Shown here: positions 26,697 to 38,670 of the stretch, one piece after another
How the letters are laid out: each line of letters starts with the position of its first letter
Position numbering within the stretch: position 1 is the stretch's first letter
Assembly (NCBI RefSeq): GCF_014636475.1
Contig: NZ_BMEL01000001.1
Coordinates: 620,001 to 684,000, forward strand
Length of the DNA: 64,000 bases
From: Halobacillus andaensis
GTDB lineage: Bacteria; Bacillota; Bacilli; Bacillales; Halobacillaceae
Reading direction: 5' to 3'
The notes under the pieces: generated by a model
Database searches by the model: none
What the model was told of the DNA's origin: nothing
What the model saw: the letters and a program-made list of their open reading frames with translations, nothing else
Translations under genes and position numbers: made by a program

Positions 26697-28774
26697 GTGC
26701 GTTCAATCTCTTCCATAATATATGGCTCGATAATGTCGCCTACTTTTAAGTCATTAAAGTTCTTCACAGTAATACCACATTCATACCCTTGCATTACTTC
26801 TTTTGCATCATCTTTGTAACGTTTAAGCGCATCAACTTCACCTTCATAAATAACGACGCCATCACGGATTACACGAATTCCAGAGTTACGGGTAATCTTA
26901 CCTTCAGTTACGTATGAACCAGCAATTGTACCGATTTTAGAAACCTTGAAGATCTCACGTACTTCCACTTGACCAATAATTTTTTCTTCATATTCTGGAT
27001 CAAGCATCCCTTTCATCGCTGCTTCAATCTCTTCCATCACTTTGTAAATGATGTTATGCAGACGAATTTCAACGTCTTCAGACTCTGCTGCTTTTCTAGC
27101 ATTCCCGTCTGGACGAACATTAAAACCAATGACGATCGCATTTGAAGCGGAAGCTAAGGAAATATCGGATTCAGTAATAGCTCCGACACCTGTGTGTATA
27201 ATTTTTACTTTTACGCCTTCTACTTCAATCTTTTCAAGCGAGCCGGCTAATGCTTCAACAGAACCTTGAACATCACCTTTAAGGATGAGATTAATATCCT
27301 TAATTTCGCCTTCTTTAATTTGACTAAACAAATCATCAAGGCTGACTCTTGCTGTGGAGCCGCGATCTGCTTCAAGCTGTTTCTGAGCACGTGCTTCCCC
27401 AATGGAACGAGCTTTCTTCTCGTCTTCAAACACGAGGAAGCGATCTCCGGCTTGAGGTACATTGTTTAAACCTGTAATTTCTACAGGAGTAGATGGCGCA
27501 GCCGTTTTCACGCGGCGGCCTAAATCGTTTACCATAGCACGAACACGACCGAACGTGTTTCCTACTACAATGGCATCTCCGACATTAAGTGTACCGTTTT
27601 GAACAAGCAAGGTAGCTACAGGACCGCGTCCTTTATCAAGCTCTGCTTCAATAACTGTACCAAACGCCGGACGATCTGGATTAGCTTTAAACTCTTCAAT
27701 TTCTGAGACTAATACAATCATCTCAAGTAAATCATCGATACCTTCGCCCTTCACGGCAGACATTTGAACAAAAATAGTGTCTCCGCCGTATTCTTCAGAA
27801 ATCAATTCATATTCCATTAATTCCTGCATAACACGCTCAGGGTTAGCACCTTCTTTATCCATTTTATTAACAGCTACAATAATTGGAACCTCAGCTGCTT
27901 TTGCGTGGTTAATTGCTTCACGCGTTTGAGGCATAACCCCGTCATCCGCTGCCACCACAAGAATGGCGATATCCGTAACTTGAGCACCACGTGAACGCAT
28001 GCTCGTAAAGGCTGCGTGCCCTGGTGTATCCAAGAAAGTAATCCTTTTATTGTTTTCCTCAACCTGATAAGCACCGATGTGCTGCGTAATTCCGCCAGCT
28101 TCGCCTTCTGTTACTTTTGTATGACGAATGGAATCAAGAAGTGTTGTTTTACCATGGTCTACGTGTCCCATAATTGTAACGACAGCCGGACGTTCTTGTA
28201 GATCTTCTGGTGCATCTTCTACAGTTAAATTCTCAATATCCGTTTCATCTACAACTACTTCTTCTTCTGCTTCAACGTTATATTCTGCACAGATTAATTC
28301 AATTGAATCTGGATCTAGATCCTGGTTTTTCGTTGCCATTACACCAAGCACCATAAGATTCTTAATAATTTCTGTTGCATCTTTGTTCAACTTTTGAGCC
28401 AGTTCACTTACTGTAAGAGAGCCAGTATAAGTAATCTTTTCAGGTGTTTGTTTTTGTTTAGGCTTATCGTTTTTTGGTCCTCCTTGCTGCTTTTGTTGAG
28501 GACGTTGGTTTTTCTTGTTTGGCTTGTTGCCTTTTTGATTATTTTTGCCTTTAGGCTGCTGGCTTTTCTGTTTGTTTGCAGCAGGTTTTTCGTTTGCCGG
28601 CTTCGATTGAGCCTGCCCTTTATTAAAGGCTTGGTCCAATTTACCTTTCACGTCATTCTCTACTGTTGACATGTGGTTGGAAACCTCAACATTTAACTCT
28701 TTTAATTTATCAATTACCTGTTTACTAGAAAGTTCGTTCTTTTTGGCATATTCATATACGCGCATTTTACTCAT
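26693..28774 (-). CDS. infB: Translation initiation factor IF-2
   Basis: 693 residues. N-terminal IF2N domain, then a Lys/Gln/Asn-rich linker (about 55-115), a second IF2N domain, the GTPase with G1 GHVDHGKT (203-210), DTPGHAAF and NKMD, then beta-barrel and fMet-tRNA-binding domains. It delivers initiator tRNA to the ribosome. The linker is basic and low-complexity. I chose ATG at 28774 ([12 protein letters not shown]), preceded by GGGGGTG; it begins 4 nt after ylxQ. Confidence 0.96.
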   Translation of the reverse strand: MSKMRVYEYAKKNELSSKQVIDKLKELNVEVSNHMSTVENDVKGKLDQAFNKGQAQSKPANEKPAANKQKSQQPKGKNNQKGNKPNKKNQRPQQKQQGGPKNDKPKQKQTPEKITYTGSLTVSELAQKLNKDATEIIKNLMVLGVMATKNQDLDPDSIELICAEYNVEAEEEVVVDETDIENLTVEDAPEDLQERPAVVTIMGHVDHGKTTLLDSIRHTKVTEGEAGGITQHIGAYQVEENNKRITFLDTPGHAAFTSMRSRGAQVTDIAILVVAADDGVMPQTREAINHAKAAEVPIIVAVNKMDKEGANPERVMQELMEYELISEEYGGDTIFVQMSAVKGEGIDDLLEMIVLVSEIEEFKANPDRPAFGTVIEAELDKGRGPVATLLVQNGTLNVGDAIVVGNTFGRVRAMVNDLGRRVKTAAPSTPVEITGLNNVPQAGDRFLVFEDEKKARSIGEARAQKQLEADRGSTARVSLDDLFSQIKEGEIKDINLILKGDVQGSVEALAGSLEKIEVEGVKVKIIHTGVGAITESDISLASASNAIVIGFNVRPDGNARKAAESEDVEIRLHNIIYKVMEEIEAAMKGMLDPEYEEKIIGQVEVREIFKVSKIGTIAGSYVTEGKITRNSGIRVIRDGVVIYEGEVDALKRYKDDAKEVMQGYECGITVKNFNDLKVGDIIEPYIMEEIERT

Positions 28775-28778
28775 ACGT

Positions 28779-29090
28779 TCACCCCCGAATAGATTCATCG
28801 AGCAGCGATTGCAACTTTTTCGCAAATCCTTGGTCAAGAACTGCGATCGCGACTCTCCCTGACTTTCCTATGGCATGTGAAAGAGTTTCACGATCATCCA
28901 CCATATAGCAGGGTATATGATAAAAGCTACATTTATCTGTTAGCTTTTTTTTCGTTTGTTTACCTGTATCATTTGCAATCAATACAAGCTTTGCTCGTTT
29001 GTTTTGTATATCTTTAACGATGTGTTCTTCTCCCAGCGTCAGTTTTCCCGCACGAAGAGCAATACCTAAAAGATTAAGGTATTGGCTCAT
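28779..29090 (-). CDS. ylxQ: L7Ae-family ribosomal-like protein YlxQ
   Basis: 103 residues of L7Ae/L30e/S12e/Gadd45 fold ([21 protein letters not shown]). Such proteins bind kink-turn RNA. In B. subtilis it sits between ylxR and infB, as here. Its start overlaps the end of the ylxR homologue by 4 nt. Exact partner RNA unknown. Confidence 0.9.
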   Translation of the reverse strand: MSQYLNLLGIALRAGKLTLGEEHIVKDIQNKRAKLVLIANDTGKQTKKKLTDKCSFYHIPCYMVDDRETLSHAIGKSGRVAIAVLDQGFAKKLQSLLDESIRG

Positions 29091-29362
29091 GAAGAAGACT
29101 CCTCTGCTGCTTTTCTTAAATCTTGGTAGATCGAAGCATCAACTTGAGTATTTAGATGACGATTTAATGATTGCTTTTGTTCGGCCTGATCGATGACATC
29201 AAGACTTTTTGAAACATAAGCACCTCGTCCATTTTGTTTTCCCGTGTGATCAACAAAAACTTCTCCTTCTTTGTTTCGAACCACACGGATTAACTCTTTC
29301 TTCGGCTTCATCTCTTGAGTAACCACACATTTTCGTAATGGTTGTTTCTTGGAACGGGCCAT
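29087..29362 (-). CDS. rnpM: YlxR family RNA-binding protein (RnpM)
   Basis: 91 residues; the YlxR/DUF448 fold with RKCVVTQEMKPKKELIRVVR and GRGAYVS motifs. It is reported as an RNase P modulator in B. subtilis (RnpM, formerly YlxR). Encoded between nusA and ylxQ; ATG with AAGGAGGGGG upstream. Length is normal for the family. Confidence 0.9.
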   Translation of the reverse strand: MARSKKQPLRKCVVTQEMKPKKELIRVVRNKEGEVFVDHTGKQNGRGAYVSKSLDVIDQAEQKQSLNRHLNTQVDASIYQDLRKAAEESSS

Positions 29363-29374
29363 CGCTCCCCCTCC

Positions 29375-30475
29375 TTAATCTTCCGTAATATCTTCAACAT
29401 CTGTATCATTATCAGCAGATTCTTCAGTAATAATACCTTCTTCTAAAGCTTCACTTTCGCTCTTAATATCAATCTTCCATCCTGTCAGCTTAGCAGCCAG
29501 GCGAGCATTTTGCCCTCTTTTTCCTATGGCTAGTGATAGTTGGTAATCAGGAACAACTACAGTGGTAGCTTTTTCATCTTCATCTACGAGGACTTCAACT
29601 ACTTTAGAGGGACTTAAAGCGTTAGATACGTACTCTACAGGGTCCTCAGACCATTGTACAATATCAATCTTTTCCCCTTTCAGCTCGTTGACGATTGCTT
29701 GAACACGCTGACCGCGTTGTCCTACACAAGAACCTACCGGATCTACTTCCGGATCTTCAGCAAATACAGAAATTTTTGAACGATCTCCAGCTTCACGTGC
29801 TACAGAACGAACTTCTACTGTACCATCATAAATTTCCGGAACTTCCATTTCAAACAATCGCTTCAGTAAACCAGGATGGGTCCGGGAAACGTAAATATGC
29901 GGTCCTTTATTACTGTTTTCGACTTTTGTGACGAAAACTTTAAGACGGTCATGAACCTCATATACTTCTGTCGGCATTTGTTCGCCTTCAGGAAGCCTGG
30001 CTTCAATTTTTCCTAAGTTCACATAGACAAAACGAGGGTCTTTTCGCTGGATGATACCTGTCATAACATCTTCTTCACGATCCACGTACTCGCCGTAAAT
30101 AATACCGCGTTCTGCTTCACGTACGCGCTGCGTAACAACCTGCTTCGCAGCTTGAGCAGCAATTCTTCCGAAGTCCATAGGTGTAACTTCCACCTCAATG
30201 ACATCTTCTTCTTCATAGTTTGGATCTTTTTCTTTCGCTTCCTCGAGAGAAATCTCTTGCTGCGGATCCATAACTTCTTCCACGATGACTTTTCTTGCGA
30301 ATACTTTCATGCTGCCTTCTTCTTCATTAATATCCACACGAACATTCGTGGCTGAGTTGAAGTTTTTCTTATAAGCTGAAATAAGAGCTGCTTCTAGAGC
30401 CTCTAACAGCAAGTCCTTGTCAATGCCCTTTTCCTTTTCTAAATAATTCATGGCATCAAATAGTTCACTACTCAA
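29375..30475 (-). CDS. nusA: Transcription termination/antitermination factor NusA
   Basis: 366 residues, typical of Firmicutes NusA that lacks the C-terminal acidic repeats. N-terminal RNA-polymerase-binding domain (1-125), S1 (about 135-200), KH1 and KH2 (to about 345, [17 protein letters not shown]). It promotes pausing and hairpin-dependent termination. Second gene after rimP. The operon's leader carries terminator-like hairpins, fitting known NusA autoregulation. Confidence 0.96.
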   Translation of the reverse strand: MSSELFDAMNYLEKEKGIDKDLLLEALEAALISAYKKNFNSATNVRVDINEEEGSMKVFARKVIVEEVMDPQQEISLEEAKEKDPNYEEEDVIEVEVTPMDFGRIAAQAAKQVVTQRVREAERGIIYGEYVDREEDVMTGIIQRKDPRFVYVNLGKIEARLPEGEQMPTEVYEVHDRLKVFVTKVENSNKGPHIYVSRTHPGLLKRLFEMEVPEIYDGTVEVRSVAREAGDRSKISVFAEDPEVDPVGSCVGQRGQRVQAIVNELKGEKIDIVQWSEDPVEYVSNALSPSKVVEVLVDEDEKATTVVVPDYQLSLAIGKRGQNARLAAKLTGWKIDIKSESEALEEGIITEESADNDTDVEDITED

Positions 30476-30488
30476 CAGTTTATCCCCC

Positions 30489-30962
30489 TTAATTAAAAGT
30501 TACCGCCAAGTTGGCTTTGGCAATTTTGTTAAACGGTACTTGTAATTGCTTCTTGCGTGCTTTAATACGAATTTCAATGGTGGCTGTCTCATCTTCGAAA
30601 CTTACCAACGTTCCTTCGAATTCTTTCTCGCCATCCATAGGTTCGTATAATTTAACATAGATGTGCTCACCAACATACTTATTAAAATCTGCTTGGGTTT
30701 TAAGAGGTCTTTCAGCTCCAGGAGAGGAAACCTCAAGAAAATAAGCACCTTCAATGGGATCCGTTTCATCTAATTTTTCACTAAGCTGTTCTGAAACTTG
30801 TCCACATTCCTCAATGTCCACCCCGCCGGGCTTGTCGATGAATACACGCAAAAACCAATTCTTTCCCTCTTTTTTATACTCCACATCAACCAATTCAAGG
30901 TTCATTTGTTCTAATATAGGTTCGACTAATTCTTGTGTTACTGCTGTAACGTTTTGACTCAA
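30489..30962 (-). CDS. rimP: Ribosome maturation factor RimP (YlxS)
   Basis: 157 residues with the RimP N-terminal ([20 protein letters not shown]) and C-terminal SH3-like domains. It assists 30S assembly. TTG start at 30962 with AAGGAGGG at 7 nt. First gene of the nusA operon, with a leader of about 190 nt. Confidence 0.95.
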   Translation of the reverse strand: MSQNVTAVTQELVEPILEQMNLELVDVEYKKEGKNWFLRVFIDKPGGVDIEECGQVSEQLSEKLDETDPIEGAYFLEVSSPGAERPLKTQADFNKYVGEHIYVKLYEPMDGEKEFEGTLVSFEDETATIEIRIKARKKQLQVPFNKIAKANLAVTFN

Positions 30963-31039
30963 CTGGAATCCCTCCTTGAGCTAATATCATATATATTTGC
31001 TTCATCACATCATAGATTAAATAGCGTCGAAATGAAACC

Positions 31040-31061
31040 GCTATGATTACTCATAGCGGCT
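31040..31061 (-). promoter_or_regulatory. Second leader hairpin upstream of rimP
   Basis: Perfect 9-bp stem CCGCTATGA/TCATAGCGG (31040-31048 with 31053-31061), 4-nt loop, followed on the minus strand by the interrupted T-tract GTTTCATTTCG. Weak U-tracts of this type are typical of NusA-dependent terminators. Confidence 0.6.
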
Positions 31062-31090
31062 TCCAAGAAAATGTTAATGAACATGCTCCT

Positions 31091-31126
31091 AAAATATACG
31101 AAAGAGTGGGTTTCCCCACTCTTTCG
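31091..31126 (-). terminator. Terminator/attenuator in the rimP-nusA leader
   Basis: Perfect 12-bp stem CGAAAGAGTGGG/CCCACTCTTTCG (31099-31110 with 31115-31126), 4-nt loop, then TATATTTT. It also serves as the polC terminator, but it lies downstream of the likely rimP promoter, so it should attenuate the nusA operon. Confidence 0.85.
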
Positions 31127-31156
31127 GCCGTTCTTATCGCTCTTGTCACCATAAAA

Positions 31157-31185
31157 AATATACCACAGTTTCCGTTATAATGCAA
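31157..31185 (-). promoter_or_regulatory. Sigma-A promoter of the rimP-nusA-infB operon
   Basis: TTGCAT (31185-31180), 17-nt spacer, TATATT (31162-31157) on the minus strand, just after the polC stop. Transcription should start near 31150, placing both downstream hairpins in the leader. Confidence 0.68.
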
Positions 31186-31191
31186 TACGAC

Positions 31192-34100
31192 CTAAAACAG
31201 AGAAAGCTGGTTCTCTTCTGGCATCCCTTCCAAGCACCCTTGAGAGTCTAAATATTCAAGTACTGTCTTAGAAATACGGCTTCTCTCACGAAGGTCCTGC
31301 TTAGAAAGAAACTCTCCTTCTTTCCTGGCATTCACGATGTTGATGGCGGCATTTGTACCTAATCCATCTACAGCATTGAACGGAGGAACTAAGTGATTGC
31401 CATCAACTAAAAAGTCAGTCGCACTAGATTCATAAAGGTCCACAGGTTTAAATCCATAGCCTCGTTCACACATTTCTAACGAGATTTCAAGCACGGTCAT
31501 TAAGTTTTTCTCTTTAGGTGTAGCATCTAAGCCTTTTGCCTGAATCTCTTCTAACCGCTTGCGGATCGCATCGGATCCTTTAATCATCGTTTCAAGCTCA
31601 AAGTCGCTGGCTCGAACAGTAAAATAAGCAGCATAGAAATAAATTGGATAATGAACTTTAAAGTATGCAATTCGCACGGCCATAAGAACGTATGCGGCGG
31701 CGTGAGCTTTCGGGAACATGTACTTGATTTTCTTACAAGAATCAATGTACCAATCAGGCACTCCATGTTTCTTCATTTCTTCGATCCACTCGTCTTGAAG
31801 GCCTCTACCTTTTCTCACAAATTCCATAATTTTAAATGCGAGTGAAGGATCTAACCCTTTATGCATAAGGTAAACCATAATATCATCTCGGCATCCAATC
31901 ACTTCAGGCAATGTACAAATACCGTCATTGATCAACTGCTCTGCGTTACCCAGCCATACGTCCGTTCCATGGGACAGACCGGAAATAATAACGAGTTCGG
32001 CAAACGTTTTAGGTTTTGTATCTTCAAGCATTTGACGAACGAAGCGTGTACCAAACTCTGGAACTCCAAGTGTTCCTGTTTTACACATGATTTGATCAGC
32101 TGTTACTCCTAAAGCTTCTGGCCCGCTGAATATTTTCATCACTTCTGCATCGTCAACTGGAATTTCCTTTTGATCAATTCCGCTTAGGTCTTGCAGCATC
32201 CGAATCACAGTGGGATCATCGTGTCCAAGTATATCAAGTTTCAGCAGGTTATCATGAATGGAGTGGAAATCAAAGTGTGTCGTTTTCCATTCGGATTTCG
32301 TATCATCTGCCGGGAACTGGATAGGTGAAAAATCAAAGATATCCATATCATCAGGAACAACGATAATACCACCAGGGTGCTGCCCTGTTGTTCGTTTGAC
32401 ACCTGTACATCCCTGAACAAGTCGATCAATTTCAGCGTTTTTGTATTGCAGTTGATGATCGCCTGCATACCCTTTGACATAGCCGTATGCCGTTTTCTCG
32501 GCAATTGTACCTATCGTTCCTGCACGGTACACGTTTTCTTCTCCGAACAATACCTTTGTATAGTTATGGGCTTGAGGTTGATATTCTCCAGAGAAGTTCA
32601 AGTCAATATCGGGAACTTTATCTCCTTTGAAACCGAGGAAGGTTTCAAATGGAATATCTTGTCCATCCTTTTTATAAGCGGTTCCGCATTCAGGACAGTC
32701 TTTCTCAGGTAAGTCAAAACCGCTTCCCACAGAACCATCTGTAAAAAACTCATGATGACGACAGTTAGGACATACATAATGCGGCGGGAGCGGGTTAACT
32801 TCCGTGATGTCTGTCATAGTGGCTACAAATGAAGAACCTACTGAACCACGAGAACCAACCAGATAGCCATCTTCCAATGATTTTGTTACGAGCTTTTGGG
32901 AGATGAGGTAGATAACAGCAAATCCATGCCCAATGATACTATCCAGTTCTTTCTCTAATCGTTTCTCTACTAGTTCAGGAAGTTCGTCCCCATATAAGCT
33001 CTTCGCTTTATTGTAGGACATTTCTCTAATTTCCTGGTCTGCCCCTTCAATGTTAGGCGTATAAAGATCATCTTTAACGGGTGTAATGACATCAATTTGA
33101 TCATTAATCACATGAGTATTAGAGACGACAATCTCTTTTGCTTTCTCTTCACCTAAAAACGAAAATTCATCTATCATTTCTTTGGTTGTTTTAAAATGAA
33201 CGTCCGGCAACGTTTGTCGATTTAAAGGATTTCCGTTCTGTGAAGAAATGAGTATTTGTCTGTACTGCTTATCATGAGGCTCCAAATAATGAACATTACC
33301 AGTAGCTACAACTGTTTTGTTTAAACGCTCGCCTATCGTTACTATTTTTCTTAAAATATCATAAATTTGAGCTTCATTTTGAACCAAATCTTTTTCTAGC
33401 AAGTGATAATAGTTACCTGCAGGCTGAACTTCAATAAAATCATAAAACTCTGCTACTTTCTCTGCTTCTTCTTCAGACTTCTGCATCGTTGCTTCAAAGA
33501 CTTCACCTTTATCACAGCCTGACCCTATAAGAATTCCTTCCCTAAGCTTCGATAACCGAGACCGAGGAATTCGCGGGACGCGATAAAAGTAATTCACGTG
33601 AGATTCAGAAACGAGCCGGTAAATATTCTTTAAACCCGTTGTATTTGCAGCTAACAATGTGACGTGTGACGGGCGGGAACGTTGATAAGCTTTTCCTTCA
33701 CCCATGTAATCATTTAAATTTTTATGGTTGCTGATCCCTCTTTCGAGCGCTTTTTTTACAAGCTTCCATAGTAAATAACCAGTCGCTTCCGCGTCATAGA
33801 TCGCTCTGTGGTGCTGAGTGAGCTCTATATCGAAATGTTTACAAAGCGTATTTAAACGGTGGTTTTTTAATTCTGGAACTAGAAATCTAGCCAGTTCTAA
33901 CGTGTCAATCACAGGGTTTACTGCTTTACCTAAATCGATACGCTGGAACCCGGCATTTAAGAATCCCATATCAAAGCTTGCATTATGAGCTACTAGGATA
34001 TCGTTATCCATCCACTGGTGAAAGTCTTTCAACACATCTTCAATTTCGGGAGCATCTTTTACATGATCATCTGTAATCCCCGTTAGATCTGTTGTCGTTT

Positions 34101-35484
34101 GGGATAGAGGCTGGTGCGGGTTAGCAAATGATTCAAAACGATCAATAATTTCACCGTCTTTAATTTTAACAGCGGCCAGCTCAATGATTTTATCGTAAAC
34201 AGCAGATAGACCAGTAGTTTCCACGTCAAATACCACATACACATCACTTGCTAAATCGCGATCCTGCTCCTCATAAGCGATAGGAACTCCGTCATCCACC
34301 AAATTCGCTTCCATTCCGTAGATAATCTTAACCCCGTTTTTCTCACCGGCCGCATGGGCTTCAGGATAAGCCTGGGCTACCGCATGATCCGTAATGGCAA
34401 TCGCTTCATGTCCCCAATTCCCTGCGTGGGAAATTAAACGTGATGCAGATACCGGGGCATCCATTTGGCTCATCGTTGTATGAGCATGAAGTTCGATTCT
34501 TTTCTGACCTTCAGGCGCTTCGTCTTTTCTTAATTCAGGTTTTACTTCATTAATATCGTTTGCCATCATCGTTAATTCACTCGTGAAGTTATCTGTTTGA
34601 ATACTTCCGCGTGCTTTAATCCACATGCCTTCTTTGACTTGCTTAAAGAGTTCGGGGTGATCGTCGCCGCGAGAAAACATCTTAATGGAAAATGAATCCG
34701 TATAGTCAGTTGCTTTTAGAAGAAGTAAGTGACGGCCAGAACGCAGTTCCTTAATTTCAACATCAAATATATAGCCTTGGACCGTTTTACGGCGTTCTTC
34801 CTCAAGAAGTGTTTCCATCGGCTCAGCATCTTCTTGAATCTTATAACCAATTTCAAGGGGGCCTTTCGGTTTCTGATCTTCTTTCTCTTTTGCTCGTTCC
34901 TCTTGATCTTTTACAGCTTTTTGAACAAGCAATTTATCTTCCTTTTGTCGTTCTTCTTGAAATTTCTTCAGCTCTTCCTGTTCTTCTTTCACCCGCGTGT
35001 TAAGCATTAAAGCCGGAAGCCCGGATTGTACACAAAAGCTTTGTAACGGCGTTTCCAGCTTCTTCTTAACCGCATGACTTTCTGCTAAGTTCCTGCAAGT
35101 TAACATAATCTTATTCCCGTTCACTTCTGGAACTTGTTCTAACAGTAAGTCTTTATAGCCAGGAGACAAATCAGTTAATGATTGAATGAAGTTTTGCCAA
35201 TACTCGCAAACATCTTCCGTCGTCATTGTGTTCTCAGTTGCTTCAATTGTCCAGTCAATAGAAGCGAGTGAATGAAACGTGCTTTGGAGTTTACTTGTAA
35301 AAAGTTGATAGACAGAAGGCGGCAATGGTTTCTGTAAACGAAATAAAAAATGCCACTTTTTTTCAGATTTATAGACCGTAAGTTTTTCAAGCTTACTATT
35401 TTCAAAGTGCGGTTGCATTAAATCATGAGGAAATTGGATTTGTTCCAGCAAATAGTGCATCTTGTCTTGATTACTCACATCCAA
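31192..35484 (-). CDS. polC: DNA polymerase III alpha subunit, PolC type
   Basis: 1430 residues. N-terminal domain, OB fold, PHP domain ([10 protein letters not shown] near 333) split by a DEDD proofreading exonuclease (VFDVETTG, Asp420 and Glu422), a zinc site (CPNC...CPECG), and the polymerase core with [11 protein letters not shown]. It is the main replicase of Gram-positives. The start is uncertain. TTG at 35484 has GGAAGGA at 6 nt and matches the N-terminus of relatives. ATG at 35532 is possible. A TTG at 35556 lies in the proS terminator tract and is unlikely. Confidence 0.93.
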   Translation of the reverse strand: MDVSNQDKMHYLLEQIQFPHDLMQPHFENSKLEKLTVYKSEKKWHFLFRLQKPLPPSVYQLFTSKLQSTFHSLASIDWTIEATENTMTTEDVCEYWQNFIQSLTDLSPGYKDLLLEQVPEVNGNKIMLTCRNLAESHAVKKKLETPLQSFCVQSGLPALMLNTRVKEEQEELKKFQEERQKEDKLLVQKAVKDQEERAKEKEDQKPKGPLEIGYKIQEDAEPMETLLEEERRKTVQGYIFDVEIKELRSGRHLLLLKATDYTDSFSIKMFSRGDDHPELFKQVKEGMWIKARGSIQTDNFTSELTMMANDINEVKPELRKDEAPEGQKRIELHAHTTMSQMDAPVSASRLISHAGNWGHEAIAITDHAVAQAYPEAHAAGEKNGVKIIYGMEANLVDDGVPIAYEEQDRDLASDVYVVFDVETTGLSAVYDKIIELAAVKIKDGEIIDRFESFANPHQPLSQTTTDLTGITDDHVKDAPEIEDVLKDFHQWMDNDILVAHNASFDMGFLNAGFQRIDLGKAVNPVIDTLELARFLVPELKNHRLNTLCKHFDIELTQHHRAIYDAEATGYLLWKLVKKALERGISNHKNLNDYMGEGKAYQRSRPSHVTLLAANTTGLKNIYRLVSESHVNYFYRVPRIPRSRLSKLREGILIGSGCDKGEVFEATMQKSEEEAEKVAEFYDFIEVQPAGNYYHLLEKDLVQNEAQIYDILRKIVTIGERLNKTVVATGNVHYLEPHDKQYRQILISSQNGNPLNRQTLPDVHFKTTKEMIDEFSFLGEEKAKEIVVSNTHVINDQIDVITPVKDDLYTPNIEGADQEIREMSYNKAKSLYGDELPELVEKRLEKELDSIIGHGFAVIYLISQKLVTKSLEDGYLVGSRGSVGSSFVATMTDITEVNPLPPHYVCPNCRHHEFFTDGSVGSGFDLPEKDCPECGTAYKKDGQDIPFETFLGFKGDKVPDIDLNFSGEYQPQAHNYTKVLFGEENVYRAGTIGTIAEKTAYGYVKGYAGDHQLQYKNAEIDRLVQGCTGVKRTTGQHPGGIIVVPDDMDIFDFSPIQFPADDTKSEWKTTHFDFHSIHDNLLKLDILGHDDPTVIRMLQDLSGIDQKEIPVDDAEVMKIFSGPEALGVTADQIMCKTGTLGVPEFGTRFVRQMLEDTKPKTFAELVIISGLSHGTDVWLGNAEQLINDGICTLPEVIGCRDDIMVYLMHKGLDPSLAFKIMEFVRKGRGLQDEWIEEMKKHGVPDWYIDSCKKIKYMFPKAHAAAYVLMAVRIAYFKVHYPIYFYAAYFTVRASDFELETMIKGSDAIRKRLEEIQAKGLDATPKEKNLMTVLEISLEMCERGYGFKPVDLYESSATDFLVDGNHLVPPFNAVDGLGTNAAINIVNARKEGEFLSKQDLRERSRISKTVLEYLDSQGCLEGMPEENQLSLF

Positions 35485-35552
35485 TGTTGTTCCTTCCTCT
35501 CCGGATTCAGTGATCCTTATAGTAAAATTCATTAAGGAATTTTCATTCCCGT

Positions 35553-35590
35553 ACAAATATACCCTTGCTCGTTCACATAAGCAAGGGTAT
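35553..35590 (-). terminator. Terminator of proS
   Basis: Perfect 10-bp stem ATACCCTTGC/GCAAGGGTAT (35559-35568 with 35581-35590), 12-nt loop, weak T-tract. Placed between proS and polC. Confidence 0.78.
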
Positions 35591-35602
35591 TTAATATCCT
35601 AT

Positions 35603-37309
35603 TTATTCTTTAGAAAACCATTGACGAACAAAATCAATAACAGCCGTTTGCTCAAGTTCATCCTGCTTGCCGGATTGACGCTCTTTTACTTCGACAATCC
35701 CTTCGCCTGCTCGTTTTCCAACTGTAATACGCAATGGGATACCGAAAAGATCGCTGTCCGCAAACTTTACCCCTGCTCTTTCTTTACGATCATCGTATAA
35801 AACTTCGATCCCGGTTGATTGCAGCTGCTCATATAATTCATCAGCCAATTCTTTTTGTTCTTCCTTTTTAGGATTTAATGACAGCACATGCACTTGATAA
35901 GGCGCAATGTGGGAAGGCCAAGTAATTCCACGTTCATCATGATATTGTTCCACGATAGCGGCTAATGTACGAGACACCCCGATACCATAAGATCCCATCA
36001 CCATTGTTTGAGACTTACCTTGATCATCTAAATAAGTAGCGTTCATATTTTCTGCATAGAACGTACCTAATTTAAATACGTGCCCTACCTCGATTCCGCG
36101 TGCAAATTTAATGTTGCCTTGTCCATCTGGCGAAGGATCTCCTTCTTCAATAAAACGTAAATCCGTATAGGCTTTAACTTTAAAATCACGACCGGGATTA
36201 ACATTAACATAATGATACCCTTCTTCATTTGCTCCACACGTCACGTTTGCCAGCTTTTCAACAGCATAATCTGCTACCACTTCTACGTCTTCTGGAACAT
36301 TAACAGGTCCGAGTGAGCCAAATCCAGTCCCCAATAATTGACGAGTGTCTTCTTCTGAGGCTAATTCTACAATATCAGCATCATAGAAGTTTTTAAGTTT
36401 GATATCATTTACTTCGTGATCACCGCGTGTCACAACCATAACAAATTGTTCGTCTACCTTAAACATAATAGATTTTAATCCTTCAGCCAGTCCATGCCCC
36501 AGGTAGTCTGCAACTTCCTGCATCGTTCGTTGATCTGGAGTTGCCGTTTTTTCTAGTTCTTTTTCCGTTTCATCAGATGATTCATAAGTCATCACTACTG
36601 GTGCCATCTCAATATTCGCTGCGTAATCAGAAGTATCTGAATAGGCGATTACATCTTCACCAACCTCAGAAAGAACCATAAATTCATGGGTGTCTTTACC
36701 TCCCATTTGACCAGAGTCTGCAATGACTGCACGGAAGTCTAACCCGCATCTAGAGAATACATTTGAATAGGCACGAAACATTTGATCGTAGCTTTCGTCT
36801 AAGCTTTCAAACGATTCGTTAAATGAATAAGCATCCTTCATAAGAAATTCTCTTCCACGAAGAAGTCCAAATCGCGGACGCTTTTCATCTCTAAACTTAT
36901 TTTGAATTTGATAAACCATCAGAGGTAAACGCTTATAGCTTTTAATTGAATCACGTACAAGGCTTGTAATCACTTCTTCATGCGTAGCTCCTAAGGCAAA
37001 TTCACGTTCGTGACGATCATGCAGCCTCATGAGTTCAGATCCATACGTATTCCATCTGCCGCTTTCTTTCCAAAGCTCTGCCGGCTGCAAAGCAGACATC
37101 ATTAGTTCATGAGCTCCAGCCTTATCCATCTCTTCACGTACGATGTCTTCTACTTTTCTTAGAACACGTCTGCCAAGAGGTAAAAAGCTGTATACACCTG
37201 ACGCAATTTGTCTTATGTATCCTGCTCTAACAAGCAATTGATGACTTTTTATTTCAGCATCTGCAGGGTTTTCTTTTAAGGTTGGTATTAACATTTGGCT
37301 TTGTTTCAT
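35603..37309 (-). CDS. proS: Prolyl-tRNA synthetase
   Basis: 568 residues, the bacterial ProS type. Class II catalytic motifs surround an INS editing domain (about 225-400), and an anticodon-binding domain ends the protein. Motif 2 reads [17 protein letters not shown] and motif 3 GSYGIGVSR. It charges tRNA-Pro and clears Ala-tRNA-Pro. ATG at 37309 follows GAGGTG; a GTG three codons upstream is in frame. No T-box leader is visible, unlike several other synthetase genes in this group. Confidence 0.96.
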   Translation of the reverse strand: MKQSQMLIPTLKENPADAEIKSHQLLVRAGYIRQIASGVYSFLPLGRRVLRKVEDIVREEMDKAGAHELMMSALQPAELWKESGRWNTYGSELMRLHDRHEREFALGATHEEVITSLVRDSIKSYKRLPLMVYQIQNKFRDEKRPRFGLLRGREFLMKDAYSFNESFESLDESYDQMFRAYSNVFSRCGLDFRAVIADSGQMGGKDTHEFMVLSEVGEDVIAYSDTSDYAANIEMAPVVMTYESSDETEKELEKTATPDQRTMQEVADYLGHGLAEGLKSIMFKVDEQFVMVVTRGDHEVNDIKLKNFYDADIVELASEEDTRQLLGTGFGSLGPVNVPEDVEVVADYAVEKLANVTCGANEEGYHYVNVNPGRDFKVKAYTDLRFIEEGDPSPDGQGNIKFARGIEVGHVFKLGTFYAENMNATYLDDQGKSQTMVMGSYGIGVSRTLAAIVEQYHDERGITWPSHIAPYQVHVLSLNPKKEEQKELADELYEQLQSTGIEVLYDDRKERAGVKFADSDLFGIPLRITVGKRAGEGIVEVKERQSGKQDELEQTAVIDFVRQWFSKE

Positions 37310-37333
37310 TTTGTCCACCTCAGTTTTTTTATA

Positions 37334-37387
37334 GAAATAAAAAAGAAGCTAGAAGCAAGTTGAGAGCTGTCTTCTCCCATTGCTCCC
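37334..37387 (-). terminator. Terminator between rasP and proS
   Basis: Bipartite hairpin: outer stem 37351-37358 with 37380-37387 (two G-T pairs) and inner GAGAG/CTCCC, followed on the minus strand by AGCTTCTTTTTT. Starts about 10 nt after the rasP stop codon. Confidence 0.6.
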
Positions 37388-37397
37388 AGCCCTTAAT

Positions 37398-38654
37398 TTA
37401 AAGGAATAACCTTTGAATATCGTTCCATGTTACCACTAGCATTAATAACATCAGTAGTGCAAATCCAATAAAATGAACGATTCCTTCTTTTTGTGGATCA
37501 ATCGGCTTTCCACGAACACCTTCTAATCCTACAAACAGTAAGCGTCCACCGTCTAATGCTGGTAATGGGAGCAAGTTAATAATCCCTAAGTTTACGCTCA
37601 ATATCGCTGTCCACATCACAAAGTTCGTTAAACCGGTTTGAACAACTTGGTCAGTGGCATCATATATACCTACCGGTCCCGAGAGCATATCCAGAGAGAA
37701 CTGCCCCGTTACAAGCATGCCTAGATTTGTCAGTATAAGCGTTCCCCACTCATAGGTTTGAGTAAATCCAAAGGTAAGCTTTTTAGCAAATGAATCTTCA
37801 AATGCCCGAGCTACGCCAACTTGACCAATCTCTACATCGCCTTCTTCGAGCTTGTTCGGCGTCACTGCAATTTCATCTGTTTGTCCATTTCTCGCTACCG
37901 TAAGCGATACTTCTTCTTCAGGGTGTTCTCTCACAATTGAAGTAAACTCTTCCCATGTATTTACACTTTCGTTATTAACTGCAACTACCTCATCGCCTGA
38001 TTGCAATCCAGCTTGTTCTGCAGGTGAATTTTGTTGTACTTCTCCGATTAAGGCTTTTTCAGCAGGAACCCCTTGAATAAAACCTAAGATCATGAAAAGG
38101 ATAATCGCCAGCACAAAATTCATCAGTGGACCGGCAAACAGCTGCATCGCTCGCTGTGGAACCGATTTGGAAGCAAATTGCCGATTATATGGGGCAATTT
38201 GTGTTTCTTTCTCATCCACTACAAACATTGCTTTAGGGTCTACTTCGAAGAATAGCTTTTCTTCTTCGTCAATTTCGTAACCTTCAATGACAAGTCGATG
38301 ATCCAAATCGGCTTTCTCCACTTCAATGACCCGAGCATGCGGATGCTTGGACTTATTATTTACTATGATTTTGCTAACTTTTCCTGTCTCATTAAATTCT
38401 AAACCAATATGGTGTCCAGCTTTTAATTCAATAATTTCAGGATCTTCCCCGGCTACTCTTACATAACCGCCAATTGGAAGCAAACGAATGGTATAAAGCG
38501 TTTCGTTTCTCGTAAAAGCAAAGATTTTCGGCCCAAAACCGATTGCAAATTCTCTAGCAAGCATCCCTGCCCTTTTGGCAAAAATGAGATGCCCCCACTC
38601 ATGCACAAACACGAGTAAGCCGAACATGAGTATAAACGCAATCACTGTAGTCAA
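37398..38654 (-). CDS. rasP: Intramembrane zinc metalloprotease RasP (RseP/S2P family)
   Basis: 418 residues. Zinc motif HEWGH at residues 18-22 in the first membrane helix, a PDZ domain (about 215-280, with [18 protein letters not shown]), and the second catalytic region [15 protein letters not shown]. It cleaves membrane anti-sigma factors and FtsL-type substrates within the membrane. I chose the TTG at 38654, which has GGAAGG at 7 nt and fits the family N-terminus; a GTG three codons upstream overlaps that site. Confidence 0.93.
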   Translation of the reverse strand: MTTVIAFILMFGLLVFVHEWGHLIFAKRAGMLAREFAIGFGPKIFAFTRNETLYTIRLLPIGGYVRVAGEDPEIIELKAGHHIGLEFNETGKVSKIIVNNKSKHPHARVIEVEKADLDHRLVIEGYEIDEEEKLFFEVDPKAMFVVDEKETQIAPYNRQFASKSVPQRAMQLFAGPLMNFVLAIILFMILGFIQGVPAEKALIGEVQQNSPAEQAGLQSGDEVVAVNNESVNTWEEFTSIVREHPEEEVSLTVARNGQTDEIAVTPNKLEEGDVEIGQVGVARAFEDSFAKKLTFGFTQTYEWGTLILTNLGMLVTGQFSLDMLSGPVGIYDATDQVVQTGLTNFVMWTAILSVNLGIINLLPLPALDGGRLLFVGLEGVRGKPIDPQKEGIVHFIGFALLMLLMLVVTWNDIQRLFL

Positions 38655-38670
38655 ATGAAGCACCTTCCTT

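Noticed and set aside
35485-35556. N-terminal extension of PolC to TTG at 35556
   Set aside because: It would start inside the proS terminator T-tract and adds residues absent from relatives.
37310-37397. T-box leader before proS
   Set aside because: The hairpin and T-tract are present, but the space is too short and the conserved T-box sequence is absent.
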